From Planctomycetota bacterium (GTDB taxonomy: Bacteria > Planctomycetota > Phycisphaerae > Phycisphaerales > UBA1924): 64,000 nt of DNA. Both the position numbers and the translations under genes were made by a program. Below, piece by piece: positions 23,774-31,985 of this stretch. A model generated the notes under the pieces. That model was not told the origin of the DNA and ran no database searches. It worked only from the letters and a program-made list of their open reading frames with translations. The DNA lies in assembly GCA_018968885.1 (NCBI GenBank), contig JAGWZK010000005.1:62001-126000 (forward strand), read 5' to 3'. The number at the start of each line of letters is the position of its first letter. The stretch's first letter is position 1.

Positions 23774-25326
23774 GCCACTCCTCACGTGCGGATGCACTCA
23801 CGGCCCACATCCCCGCGGCACACGGAATGGCCGCCGCTGTTAACGCGCGTCAGGCATCCGCGGTCGAAACGACCCGCGCCGCGCTTGATCGCCTTGCCTC
23901 GCGCGAGTCTGCCATCGACGCTTTCCTCGATACGTTCCCGGATGCCGCCTTGCGCCACGCCGCGATCATCGATCAACGCATCGCCGACGGCGAATCACTC
24001 CCTCTCGCAGGCGTCCCGGTCGCCATCAAAGACAATCTGGTCATTGGGCCGGATCTGCACACTCCGGGTGATGCTTTCGGCTACGGCGGTCGCACGACGT
24101 GCGGCAGCCGCATTCTCGAAAACTACCACTCGCCTTTCACTGCCACCAGCGTGCAGCGACTCATCGACGCGGGCGCGATCATCATCGGCAAGACCAATAT
24201 GGATGAGTTCGCCATGGGCTCCTCCTGCGAACACTCCGCTTTCAAGATCACGCGAAATCCTCACGAACCCGCGCATGTTCCCGGTGGCTCATCCGGCGGA
24301 TCCGCTGCGGCAGTGGGGTCCAACATCGTTCCCCTTGCCCTCGGCAGTGATACCGGCGGTTCCATCCGTCAACCCGCCTCATATTGCGGCATTTATGGCC
24401 TCAAGCCAACCTACGGCCGCGTCTCCCGTTCTGGCCTCGTCGCCTACGCCTCATCGCTCGATCAGGTCGGCCCCATGGCCAGCGATCTCTCTGATCTTGC
24501 CATCGCCACGCAAGTCATCTGCGCGACAGACCCGTTGGATAGCACCAGTTCCTCGCGTGCTGCTGAGTGGCATCTGGACGGGGCTGGAGCATCATCGCTT
24601 GTCGATGCCATGGCGAGTCCCATCACCGGCCTCGCCATCGGCGTTCCCGCGCAAGCCCGCTCCGCGTCCAATCACCCCGATGTCACGCGGGTCTTGAATG
24701 ACACCATCGCATCGCTCCAGCGCATCGGCGCGACCGTCGTCGATATCGATCTTCCCATGACCGATTACGGCATCGCGGCGTACTACATCGTCGCGGCAGC
24801 TGAGGCCAGCAGCAATCTCGCCCGCTTCGATGGCATTCGTTATGGCCGTCGCGCATCCCTCGAACCCGGGCAGGGCCTGGTTGATCTCTACTGCCGCTCA
24901 CGCAGTGAGGGATTCGGCAAAGAAGTCCAGCGCCGCATCATGCTCGGCACCTATGTCCTCAGCAGTGGCTACTACGACGCCTACTACAACACCGCCCTCA
25001 AGGCCCGCCGTCTCATCAAGCAGGATTTCGACACCTGTTTTGCTGGCACATCTTCTCACCCGGCGTGTCACGCCGTGCTCATGCCCGCCGCGCCCGGACC
25101 AGCGTTCAAGATCGGCGAGAAATCCTCCGATCCGTTGGCCCTCTATCTCGAGGATGTGTACACCGTTGGTGTCAATCTCGCCGGGCTTCCCGGCCTCACC
25201 ATTCCCGCCGGGTGGACCAGTGCCCTGCCGCGGCTGCCCATCGGCATGCAGTTGATTGGCCGGGGATTTGATGAATTGACGCTGCTGCGGATTGCGGCGA
25301 TGGTGAGGAATTCGCAAACCACATAG
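23770..25326 (+). CDS. gatA: Asp/Glu-tRNA amidotransferase subunit A
   Basis: GatA is the glutaminase/amidase subunit that releases ammonia for tRNA amidation. The 518-residue product carries the amidase Ser-cisSer-Lys triad: Lys87 in VAIKDNL, the cis-Ser174 in PGGSSGGS, and the nucleophile Ser198 in GSDTGGSIRQ. These are followed by the GLKPTYGRVSRSGL motif. The length is slightly above the usual 480-490 residues. It is coupled to gatC by an ATGA overlap. The last codons run into a degenerate 9-mer repeat. Confidence 0.96.
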   Translation: MSHSSRADALTAHIPAAHGMAAAVNARQASAVETTRAALDRLASRESAIDAFLDTFPDAALRHAAIIDQRIADGESLPLAGVPVAIKDNLVIGPDLHTPGDAFGYGGRTTCGSRILENYHSPFTATSVQRLIDAGAIIIGKTNMDEFAMGSSCEHSAFKITRNPHEPAHVPGGSSGGSAAAVGSNIVPLALGSDTGGSIRQPASYCGIYGLKPTYGRVSRSGLVAYASSLDQVGPMASDLSDLAIATQVICATDPLDSTSSSRAAEWHLDGAGASSLVDAMASPITGLAIGVPAQARSASNHPDVTRVLNDTIASLQRIGATVVDIDLPMTDYGIAAYYIVAAAEASSNLARFDGIRYGRRASLEPGQGLVDLYCRSRSEGFGKEVQRRIMLGTYVLSSGYYDAYYNTALKARRLIKQDFDTCFAGTSSHPACHAVLMPAAPGPAFKIGEKSSDPLALYLEDVYTVGVNLAGLPGLTIPAGWTSALPRLPIGMQLIGRGFDELTLLRIAAMVRNSQTT

Positions 25327-25361
25327 GTTCTATTGGTCCCATACGACACATAAGACTCATT
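25317..25361 (+). repeat. five degenerate 9-mers across the gatA stop
   Basis: Consecutive nonamers read AACCACATA, GGTTCTATT, GGTCCCATA, CGACACATA and AGACTCATT, with rough consensus xGxCxCATA. The first contains the end of gatA, including its TAG. Confidence 0.5.
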
Positions 25362-25404
25362 CATTCGCACAAACGCCAGTCTCTGCACACCCTTCCCGAC
25401 CCGA

Positions 25405-26109
25405 TCAAAAGCTCCCCTCCGGTCCTCGATAGCCCCGAAAGCGTTCTTCTTCCGGCTCCGGTTCATGCATGGCAATGCGGCACTCGTCAGTCAGTCGTTG
25501 ATGCAGTTTCTCATGTTCTGGCAGAGCATCGATGAACTCCAGCAGATCATCCACGCGGAACTGCGCTGGGTCCTTAGGGTTCAGCGACTTGATCGCAGCA
25601 TCACCCAGCGCCTCGATGCTCGCCATGAACCACTCGGCAGTGGGGGGGGCGTCCTCATCCGCTACCGGTGCGGCAACCTGAATGCGGATCGACCGCTCCG
25701 GCACAGTTAACACCAGTGGCCACATTCCCGCTGCGGTTCGTGGCTCGCGCGCCAGCACGGCGATCGGCACCTTCTTCCGCTGTGCCGCATCACGCACAAT
25801 CCGTGCATCGACACCGATGATCGGCGGCCGCAAGAGATACACACCAGCCGCGTGCGGCTTCTTCAGATCAGCCAATTTGCTCAAGACCTGCCGATACCCG
25901 GTATCAAACGCCTCGTGTCGCCGTTGCCGCCGCGCTTCCTGCAGGGGCAGCACAATCCGGCTCAACCGTTCGAAGTCTCGCGCCCGGCGTGCTTTGGTTA
26001 TCGCTTTCTGGCACAGTTCCTCGGTCTTGAAATAGTCGGTCGCCAGGAGCGCGGCACTGGCCTTCTCCATCAGTTCATCTATCGAAGTTGGTTGGGCTGC
26101 TGCTGCCAC
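25405..26109 (-). CDS. hypothetical protein with TPR-like N-terminus
   Basis: The 234-residue cytoplasmic product begins with two or three helices resembling a TPR unit (about 8-60: LMEKASAALLATDYFKTEEL, then ARDFERLSRIVLPLQEARR). A mixed region with LRPPIIGVDARIVRDAA (about 93-110) and an acidic C-terminus follow. No catalytic motif is seen. The start is GTG 26109, with GGGAGAC just before it. It is the last of four minus-strand genes from 28300 down and probably shares their transcript, 39 nt after the preceding gene. Function unknown. Confidence 0.65.
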   Translation of the reverse strand: MAAAAQPTSIDELMEKASAALLATDYFKTEELCQKAITKARRARDFERLSRIVLPLQEARRQRRHEAFDTGYRQVLSKLADLKKPHAAGVYLLRPPIIGVDARIVRDAAQRKKVPIAVLAREPRTAAGMWPLVLTVPERSIRIQVAAPVADEDAPPTAEWFMASIEALGDAAIKSLNPKDPAQFRVDDLLEFIDALPEHEKLHQRLTDECRIAMHEPEPEEERFRGYRGPEGSF

Positions 26110-26148
26110 GTCTCCCGTTTCTCTTCTTCCACGTTTCTCTTTGAATTT

Positions 26149-26787
26149 TCAACTTTCCTTTGGTGCTTTCCACGCTGGCAACGTTTCAATTTTGCTCGCC
26201 ATTGCTTTCAGTGCCCCCGACCACGAATCCACATGTTTGGTCAGGTCATATGCCAAGGAGTCCGCGACTGCCGCGTGATCCTGGGCTGCCAGCGAAGTTC
26301 GCACTGCCGAGAGTTCCTTGGAGAGTGCCGAACCCAGCTTGTCAAACGACGTTCCGCCTCCTGTGGCAGGATCGGTCAGACTCATGTTCAAGAGGTTCGT
26401 GCCATTGGAGACCACTGACTGCACGATCTGCCAATTGGTGAGCACGCCCTGCAGATGCTCAAACGCCTGGCCTGTCTCTCCGGTCTGAAACGATTCCGCC
26501 GCCGCCGCTTGTCCAGCGCGAATGTCTTCCAGCAAATCCACCGCACCCAAGATGGTGTTTCTCACCAGTTGCCGTGGCTCTGCGGTCTGAAAGTGAATCT
26601 CCGCGTACGCCTTTCCCACCGCTGCATCCGGCGATTCCAGAATCGCATCCGGAATCGCTTTCCCATCCCCCTTCACTTCGATCAGAATCCGGCCTCGCGC
26701 TTCGGCAATGCTCCTCGAAGCGCTCATCGCCGACGCCAGATCCGCATGCGAACCCGGAACACGCTCACCATCCAGAAAGACGTTCAT
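26149..26787 (-). CDS. hypothetical helical protein
   Basis: The 212-residue product has a short beta-rich N-terminus (MNVFLDGERVPGS, then RGRILIEVKGDG) followed by long amphipathic helices (about 75-205). It has no signal peptide, membrane segment or metal motif. The stop of the upstream LAB_N gene overlaps its start by 4 nt, so the two are coupled. Its position suggests a role with the GT2/LAB_N pair, but nothing in the sequence shows what. A T-rich 39-nt gap follows. Confidence 0.65.
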   Translation of the reverse strand: MNVFLDGERVPGSHADLASAMSASRSIAEARGRILIEVKGDGKAIPDAILESPDAAVGKAYAEIHFQTAEPRQLVRNTILGAVDLLEDIRAGQAAAAESFQTGETGQAFEHLQGVLTNWQIVQSVVSNGTNLLNMSLTDPATGGGTSFDKLGSALSKELSAVRTSLAAQDHAAVADSLAYDLTKHVDSWSGALKAMASKIETLPAWKAPKES

Positions 26788-27455
26788 GAGAGTGCTCCTG
26801 TGGTGCCTGCAGCCGTTTCGCGTTCGAGCGCTGCTGCGGCGTCTCTTTCTGCCCGTTTCTTATTCTTGGCGATCAGTTTCAGATTTCGGGCATAGATGAC
26901 CACGCCTGAGCACTGACCCAGGACGCCCACGATGTCCTGACGCCACACAAAGTAGGCAAAGACCGCCATCCCGCCGAAAAGACTCATCCACCAGAACGAT
27001 GCTGGCACCACGCTCTGCTTCTCGCGTTCACTCACAAACCACTGCACGATCATCCGCCCGGCAAAGGCAAATTGCCCAGCGAACCCAAGTAAGACCCACG
27101 ACACACCCACCCACGACGTGATCTTGAGCAGTCGGAACAGCCAGTTCGATCCTGCTGCCATCATGGCGTCAAATTGCTCCGGGCCGATCATTCCTTTCAC
27201 CTGCGCTTCGGTCAGTGGCTGCGATTCAAACCCATCACGCATCAACGCCCGGAACCTTGGCGTCTCAGGCCCCCCCTTTGGTCCGTTCACCGCCACCTTT
27301 TCATCAATCTCCAGATACCCCTTTGACGGCCCGATCTGCAGATCCACCAGCCGCGTTCCCTCGCGCGGCTTGATCTCATGATTCCAAGGGCCCTTGCACA
27401 GCCACACGCCCAGGCCGAGCAGAATCACCATCAGCGCTGCGGGTTCCCATTTCAT
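26784..27455 (-). CDS. LAB_N-domain membrane protein
   Basis: The 223-residue product begins with a membrane segment (about 5-20) and a soluble stretch. It then carries the lipid-A-disaccharide-synthase N-terminal (LAB_N) domain at about 112-195, with the tell-tale GRMIVQWFVSEREKQSVVP, SFWWMSLFGG and GVVIYARNLKLI. In other Gram-negatives this three-helix domain is found alone or fused to LpxB, next to a GT2 glycosyltransferase, and is thought to act on lipid A or a lipid-linked sugar. The N-terminal addition of about 110 residues is unusual. It overlaps both neighbours by 4 nt (ATGA), in the middle of an operon. Confidence 0.85.
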   Translation of the reverse strand: MKWEPAALMVILLGLGVWLCKGPWNHEIKPREGTRLVDLQIGPSKGYLEIDEKVAVNGPKGGPETPRFRALMRDGFESQPLTEAQVKGMIGPEQFDAMMAAGSNWLFRLLKITSWVGVSWVLLGFAGQFAFAGRMIVQWFVSEREKQSVVPASFWWMSLFGGMAVFAYFVWRQDIVGVLGQCSGVVIYARNLKLIAKNKKRAERDAAAALERETAAGTTGALS

Positions 27456-28300
27456 GGCCGCGCCTCCGCCATCTTCGGCACCTGCGACTCAGTCATCGCG
27501 GCTTTCAATTCGATATTGCTCGTGGGCCGACGCCGATTCCGCATGTATCGCACCGCAAAGCAATCAATCAATCCCGGAATGCCGCGCTGCACGATGCCGA
27601 ATCCATACTTGGTTTCGCCCGCGACTCTGGCCCGGTGGTTCACCGGCATCTCCACCACTTTGAATCCCAGGTGCCGCGCTGTCACCGGAATGAACCTGTG
27701 CATCCCCTTGAATTCCAAAGGCAGTGCTACCGCGATTTCGCGTTTCATCACCCGCAGCGAACACCCCGTGTCGCGGATCGTGTCCCCCAGGATCAATCCT
27801 CGAAAAAACCGTCCGATGCGGCTCGTGATCCGTCGCACCACGTTGTCGCGCCGCGCCAGCGAGCGATCACCTTGCACCATGTCGGCATCTGTCTCGCGCA
27901 GCCGCGTCAGCATCTTGGGCAGGTCCGCCGGATCGTTCTGCAGGTCCGCATCTAACGAGGCGACCAGTCGTCCCCGGGCAGCCCGGAAGCCAGCGTGAAA
28001 CGCCGCCGACTGGCCGTTTCCCTTCCCCGGTGGCGTGTTATTCATCGCGACACACCGCAGCCAAGGCCGCGTCGTCATCAACGCCTTCACACGCTCGCGG
28101 GTCCGATCCGTCGATCCATCATCCACGATGATGAATTCAAATCCGGTTCCCAAGCCGATGAGTGCCGCACCTACCTCATTCACCAATGGCTCGACATTCG
28201 CCTCTTCGTTATGAGCCGGCGCAACCACGGAAATCTCCATGCCCGGGATGCCGCCACCGGAGCCGCCACCAACCTTGTCAGAGTCCAAACCGTGCGCCAT
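27452..28300 (-). CDS. GT2 family glycosyltransferase (dolichol-P-mannose synthase-like)
   Basis: The 282-residue cytoplasmic product has the GT2 motifs ISVVAPAHNEEANVEPLV (about 23-40), VDDGSTDRTRE and the DxD-like LVASLDADLQNDPADLP. The C-terminal half has DTGCSLRVMKRE and a basic patch, but no clear membrane anchor. It resembles polyprenyl-phosphate mannose/glucose synthases and ArnC-type enzymes that load a sugar on a lipid carrier. With the LAB_N partner it probably modifies lipid A or another envelope glycolipid; the sugar and acceptor are unknown. It is the first gene of a four-gene operon, with TACCCT 6 nt before ATG 28300. Confidence 0.9.
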   Translation of the reverse strand: MAHGLDSDKVGGGSGGGIPGMEISVVAPAHNEEANVEPLVNEVGAALIGLGTGFEFIIVDDGSTDRTRERVKALMTTRPWLRCVAMNNTPPGKGNGQSAAFHAGFRAARGRLVASLDADLQNDPADLPKMLTRLRETDADMVQGDRSLARRDNVVRRITSRIGRFFRGLILGDTIRDTGCSLRVMKREIAVALPLEFKGMHRFIPVTARHLGFKVVEMPVNHRARVAGETKYGFGIVQRGIPGLIDCFAVRYMRNRRRPTSNIELKAAMTESQVPKMAEARP

Positions 28301-28306
28301 TGCCAG

Positions 28307-28312
28307 AGGGTA
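28307..28312 (-). promoter_or_regulatory. -10-like hexamer for the GT2-LAB_N operon
   Basis: TACCCT on the minus strand, then CTGGCA and ATG 28300. Confidence 0.5.
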
Positions 28313-28378
28313 GCAAACTGGGGGGACTAAATCGGTGCCCCCTACACTGATGCCCGCTCACTTACTGGATTCAAACCC

Positions 28379-28771
28379 ATGCACCGCGACCCCAATAAAC
28401 CCAAGGCCCCACCCACCGTCCCCCTCACCATTCATATGGAAGACCCCGAAGGCCTCGGTGCCTCCGAGCCCACCCGCACCATCATGGTCGGTAAAGGTGA
28501 TTCCATACTCGAAGCCGCCATGGATTGCGGCATCAATATCGAGCACGCCTGTGGTGGCGTCTGCGCGTGTTCCACCTGCCACATTTACGTCGAAGGCGGC
28601 GGATCCTCGCTGAGTGAGGCCACCGAAGCGGAGGAAGACCGCGTCGAAGAGGCCCCCGGCCTGCAGCGCAACAGCCGCCTCTCCTGTCAATGTATTGTCG
28701 AAGGAAACGGCCCCATCGTCGTTCGCGTTCCCTCTTGGAACCGCAACGCCGTCAAAGAAGATCCTCACTGA
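28379..28771 (+). CDS. fdx: 2Fe-2S ferredoxin, adrenodoxin/Isc type
   Basis: The 130-residue product is an electron carrier of the vertebrate/Isc ferredoxin type, which supplies electrons for Fe-S cluster assembly. The cluster ligands are Cys58, Cys64, Cys67 (CGGVCACSTCH) and Cys103 (RLSCQC), in the adrenodoxin spacing C-x5-C-x2-C. The acidic interaction helix with EATEAEEDRVEEAPGL precedes the last cysteine. The N-terminus has about 15 extra residues compared with E. coli Fdx. TACACT at 28343-28348 may be its -10, with a short leader. iscX follows after 53 nt. Confidence 0.93.
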   Translation: MHRDPNKPKAPPTVPLTIHMEDPEGLGASEPTRTIMVGKGDSILEAAMDCGINIEHACGGVCACSTCHIYVEGGGSSLSEATEAEEDRVEEAPGLQRNSRLSCQCIVEGNGPIVVRVPSWNRNAVKEDPH

Positions 28772-28824
28772 TCACGTCCGCCAATTTCGCACGACGATTC
28801 CGCACCGATTCCGGAGAATCGCCC

Positions 28825-29061
28825 ATGGATGCTCCCTACGGCTGGCTCGATGTCGAACTCATCGCCGAAAATCTCATCGAAGCCCACCCTGATATCGACC
28901 CCGTCCGCCTCCGTTTCACCGACCTCAAACTGATGGTCGAAAGACTCCCCGGCTTCACTCCCGATCCCGATCACCCCTGCAACGAGCGCATCCTCGAAAC
29001 CATTCAGGCCTTCTGGATCGCCGAACACGAAGACCGTCCTATTGATGAAGACGCCGAATAA
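28825..29061 (+). CDS. iscX: Fe-S assembly protein IscX
   Basis: IscX is a small acidic protein that binds the IscS desulfurase and modulates iron delivery. The 78-residue product matches closely: YGWLDVELIAENLIEAHPD, RLRFTDLKLMVERLPGF and the CNERILETIQAFW helix. In E. coli iscX follows fdx at the end of the isc operon, and the same order is kept here, but iscS, iscU and hscAB are absent from the window. ATG 28825 has GGAGAA 6 nt upstream; the longer open frame from 28690 overlaps fdx and is not needed. Confidence 0.92.
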   Translation: MDAPYGWLDVELIAENLIEAHPDIDPVRLRFTDLKLMVERLPGFTPDPDHPCNERILETIQAFWIAEHEDRPIDEDAE

Positions 29062-29079
29062 AGCAATAGGAGTTTTTGG

Positions 29080-29760
29080 ATGCCCCCACGGCCGCGCCAA
29101 TTGCACGATGAGTATTTCAAAAAGGCCAAAGACGAGGGATATCTCGCTCGGTCGGCCTACAAGCTCAAAGAGATTCAGGAAAAGCGCAAACTCATCCGCT
29201 CCGGCGATGCCGTGCTCGATCTTGGCTGCGCCCCCGGCTCTTGGATGCAGGTCGCTTCCGAACTTGTCGGCCCGCGGGGCTATGTCGTCGGCATCGATCT
29301 CACCCCTATCACCCACCCCTTCGGCAGCAATGTTCATCACATCCAGGGTGACATCTACAAAACCCCCGCCGACAAACTTCGACCCGCCCCCGATCAACTC
29401 TTCGATGTTGTCATCTCCGACATGGCCCCCAACACCTCCGGCCACGGCGATGACTTCCTCTCCGTTCGTCTTTGCCGCCGCATGCTCGATCTGCTCCCCG
29501 ATCTTCTCCGTCCTCGCGGCAATGCCGTCATGAAAGTCCTCGAAGGCACTGACTTTCCCGCTCTCCTCGAAGAGTGCAAAGTAGAGTTTGCCGATGCTGG
29601 CGCGCTCAAGCCCAAGGCCAGCCGCGATGTCTCGCGGGAAACCTTCATCTGGTGCAAGGGGTACCTTGCCAAGCCCCGCCCGATCCAGGAACCCGCACGC
29701 AAACTTCCCCCTCACCTCCGCCCCGGTGGCGATCACCCTCGCTCTTCATCGCGTGCATAA
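29080..29760 (+). CDS. rlmE: 23S rRNA 2'-O-methyltransferase RlmE (FtsJ/RrmJ)
   Basis: RlmE methylates U2552 in the A loop of 23S rRNA during late 50S assembly, using S-adenosylmethionine. The 226-residue product has the SAM-binding motif VLDLGCAPGSW and a complete catalytic K-D-K-E set: Lys28 (SAYKL), Asp114 (ISDMAPN), Lys152 (VMKVLEG) and Glu187 (SRETF). The C-terminal 20 residues are a Pro/Arg-rich extra tail. AGGAG lies 7 nt before ATG 29080. It follows iscX after 18 nt and is 6 nt from the next gene, so fdx to the BatA-like gene is probably one transcript. Confidence 0.95.
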   Translation: MPPRPRQLHDEYFKKAKDEGYLARSAYKLKEIQEKRKLIRSGDAVLDLGCAPGSWMQVASELVGPRGYVVGIDLTPITHPFGSNVHHIQGDIYKTPADKLRPAPDQLFDVVISDMAPNTSGHGDDFLSVRLCRRMLDLLPDLLRPRGNAVMKVLEGTDFPALLEECKVEFADAGALKPKASRDVSRETFIWCKGYLAKPRPIQEPARKLPPHLRPGGDHPRSSSRA

Positions 29761-29766
29761 TCCCCC

Positions 29767-31869
29767 GTGCTCACCCTGCAGCAACCAATCCTCGCCGCAG
29801 CCGTCGCCTTCGTGGGCACCGCGCTCGTGCTGCTCCTGTACGTTCTCAAGCTCCGTCGCCGCCCCATCCGCGTCAGTACCACCGCCTTCTTTTCTGCCGT
29901 CGTCGATGATCTGGAAGCCAACGTCCCTTGGCGGCGCCTCCGCCCTTCGTGGATGCTCCTGCTTCACCTTCTGATCCTCTGGGCTCTGGCGCTCGCACTC
30001 GGTCGCCCCGTGTGGCAGTCTTCTTCCAGCCGGACCGATCTCATCATCGTTCTCGATCATTCCGCATCCATGCTCGCGCAGCTCTCTCGCACCGCTCCAG
30101 CGGATTCCACCATCCGCCTCGATCAGGCCAAAGCGATCGCCCTTTCACGCGGCAACGAAACCCTCTCTTCCGGTGGCCGCGTCGCCCTTCTCACGGCCGC
30201 CGCCCGCACTCAAACCACTCTCCCCATTTCCGCCAGCCGCGCTGCCCTCTCAGCGGCAGTCACTTCGATCATGGGTGTCGAGCAGCCCGCGCGGCTTGAT
30301 CTTGCCATCGATGCCGCACGTTCCCTTGCAGCGACGCTGACTGCATCGCAAGCCTCTTCCCCATCGACACTCGACGCTTCACTCGATACTCCATCCTCCG
30401 AGGCAGTCGAAAGTGCTGCCGAGTCGGCCCGGCGCACTGTCCGCATTCTCCTCATCACCGATGGTGTTTCGCCCATCTCTGTCGATCGCGCCCAAGGCAT
30501 CGACATCGCCACGCTTCCCGCTCAGACGAACCCCGACAATCTCGGTATCGTCAGTATCGTCGCACGGCGCACCAGCGAAACCAGCGCGCAAACTCAAGTC
30601 CTTATCCGCATCATCAATTCCTCCAACCAGGCCCGCATCGCGCCCCTCCGCATTGATGCCGATGGCAAAACTCAACAGCGCCTCACGCTCAACATTCCCG
30701 CCGCCACGCGCTCCGCCGATGGCGCGTTCACTCCCGGCTCCACCCAGCACACGCTCGCGCTCACACTTCCCGGTGAGGCCGTTATCTCTGCCCATCTCAC
30801 GCGCCCCGACATCCTGACAGCCGATGACGCTGTGTGGACACTGATTCCTCCTCCCAAGCCCCGCCGCATCCTGCTCGTTTCCGCTGCCAGCGAAAGCGAC
30901 TTCGGCTCGCAGATGCTTCGCGACGTCTTGCAGGAAATCGTCACCGACAGCAGTGGGGGAGATCCGCGTGCTCCAACCGCCGGCGAAGTCATCAGCATTC
31001 CTCTTTCCCGCCTCGCATCCCTCGTTGATCGCGATTTCGCCGACTACTCCCTCGCCATCTTCGACCGTGTCGAACCACCCGCGCGTTTCCCCATCGGGGT
31101 TCTTTCCTTCGGAGTTCGCGCTGCGCTCGCCACCGAACCCGCCAAGCCCTCACCTCCACGCCCCACACGTCCACTCTGGTGGGATCGCGCCTCGCCAGTC
31201 CTCGACGACAACCCCATCGACACCATTCTGATCCGACAATCTCTTCCCATCATCAACCCTGCTGCCGAGGCCCGCGTCCTCGCTCGTGGCACAGATGGAC
31301 CCCTGATCCTCTACGGCCCACGCACTCCCGCCGCGCCCCCGCGCCTTGCTGTTCTCTTTGCCATCAGCGAATCCAACTGGCCGCTTCATGTCTCCTTCCC
31401 CATCTTCATCGCCCGCGCCACCGAACTCCTCAGTCCCGACACTTCTCGCGGCACCTCCACTTCCTATTCCACCGCCGACTCCATCACCCTGGGCATTCCC
31501 TCCTCTCTCTCCTCCGGCACCATCACGCTCCGATCCGGCACGGCCGCCTCAGCACCTCAGCAATTTCCCATCACACCCGGACAAACCGAACTTACCTTCG
31601 TTCCCATCGACCGGGTTGGAATTTACCAACTATCTCAGCCCCTGGGTCCTGCCAACAGCCCCGTAACAACGCTGGCCATCAATCTGGCCGCTTCGAACGT
31701 CTCCGCCCTCCACTCAACCCTCAACCCTCAAGCCACCCCCGGCAATTCGACGTCGATCTCCGGGCCGCGCTCCGCGGAATGGTGGCGAGTGCTCGTCATC
31801 ATCGCTGCCGTACTCCTCCTCGTCGAGTGGCTTCTCTTCGCCTGGCTGCAACGCCGCTCCGCTGCCTGA
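29767..31869 (+). CDS. BatA/VWA-domain membrane protein
   Basis: The 700-residue product starts with the BatA N-terminal pattern: a membrane helix (about 8-26), PIRVSTTAFF and WRRLRPSWMLLLHLLILWAL (second helix about 62-79). A von Willebrand A domain follows, with an intact metal site DHSAS (Asp97, Ser99, Ser101). The middle is a large extracytoplasmic region, and a third helix lies near the C-terminus (about 676-694). Related Bat proteins go with MoxR ATPases, but neither MoxR nor a second VWA gene is nearby. The start is GTG 29767, 6 nt after rlmE. Role in envelope processes is inferred. Confidence 0.85.
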   Translation: MLTLQQPILAAAVAFVGTALVLLLYVLKLRRRPIRVSTTAFFSAVVDDLEANVPWRRLRPSWMLLLHLLILWALALALGRPVWQSSSSRTDLIIVLDHSASMLAQLSRTAPADSTIRLDQAKAIALSRGNETLSSGGRVALLTAAARTQTTLPISASRAALSAAVTSIMGVEQPARLDLAIDAARSLAATLTASQASSPSTLDASLDTPSSEAVESAAESARRTVRILLITDGVSPISVDRAQGIDIATLPAQTNPDNLGIVSIVARRTSETSAQTQVLIRIINSSNQARIAPLRIDADGKTQQRLTLNIPAATRSADGAFTPGSTQHTLALTLPGEAVISAHLTRPDILTADDAVWTLIPPPKPRRILLVSAASESDFGSQMLRDVLQEIVTDSSGGDPRAPTAGEVISIPLSRLASLVDRDFADYSLAIFDRVEPPARFPIGVLSFGVRAALATEPAKPSPPRPTRPLWWDRASPVLDDNPIDTILIRQSLPIINPAAEARVLARGTDGPLILYGPRTPAAPPRLAVLFAISESNWPLHVSFPIFIARATELLSPDTSRGTSTSYSTADSITLGIPSSLSSGTITLRSGTAASAPQQFPITPGQTELTFVPIDRVGIYQLSQPLGPANSPVTTLAINLAASNVSALHSTLNPQATPGNSTSISGPRSAEWWRVLVIIAAVLLLVEWLLFAWLQRRSAA

Positions 31870-31974
31870 TCGCTCGTTCTGCGTGACCGTTGCGATATTC
31901 CGTGTCCTCAGTTTACCTTGACACCTTGAGACATTGCTTTTCTTCCTACCCCTAGTGCCAAGTTTCAGGTGCCT

Positions 31975-31980
31975 TACCCT
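31975..31980 (+). promoter_or_regulatory. -10-like hexamer for the second zinc-ribbon membrane protein
   Basis: TACCCT, then TGACC, then GTG 31986. Confidence 0.45.
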
Positions 31981-31985
31981 TGACC

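Noticed and set aside
26110..26148. T-rich gap with TTTGAAT, TTTCAAC, TTTCCTT
   Set aside because: Three loosely similar heptamers in a short pyrimidine-rich stretch could be chance.
28765..29736. 323-codon minus-strand open frame
   Set aside because: Antisense to iscX and rlmE, both of which have intact catalytic or family motifs.
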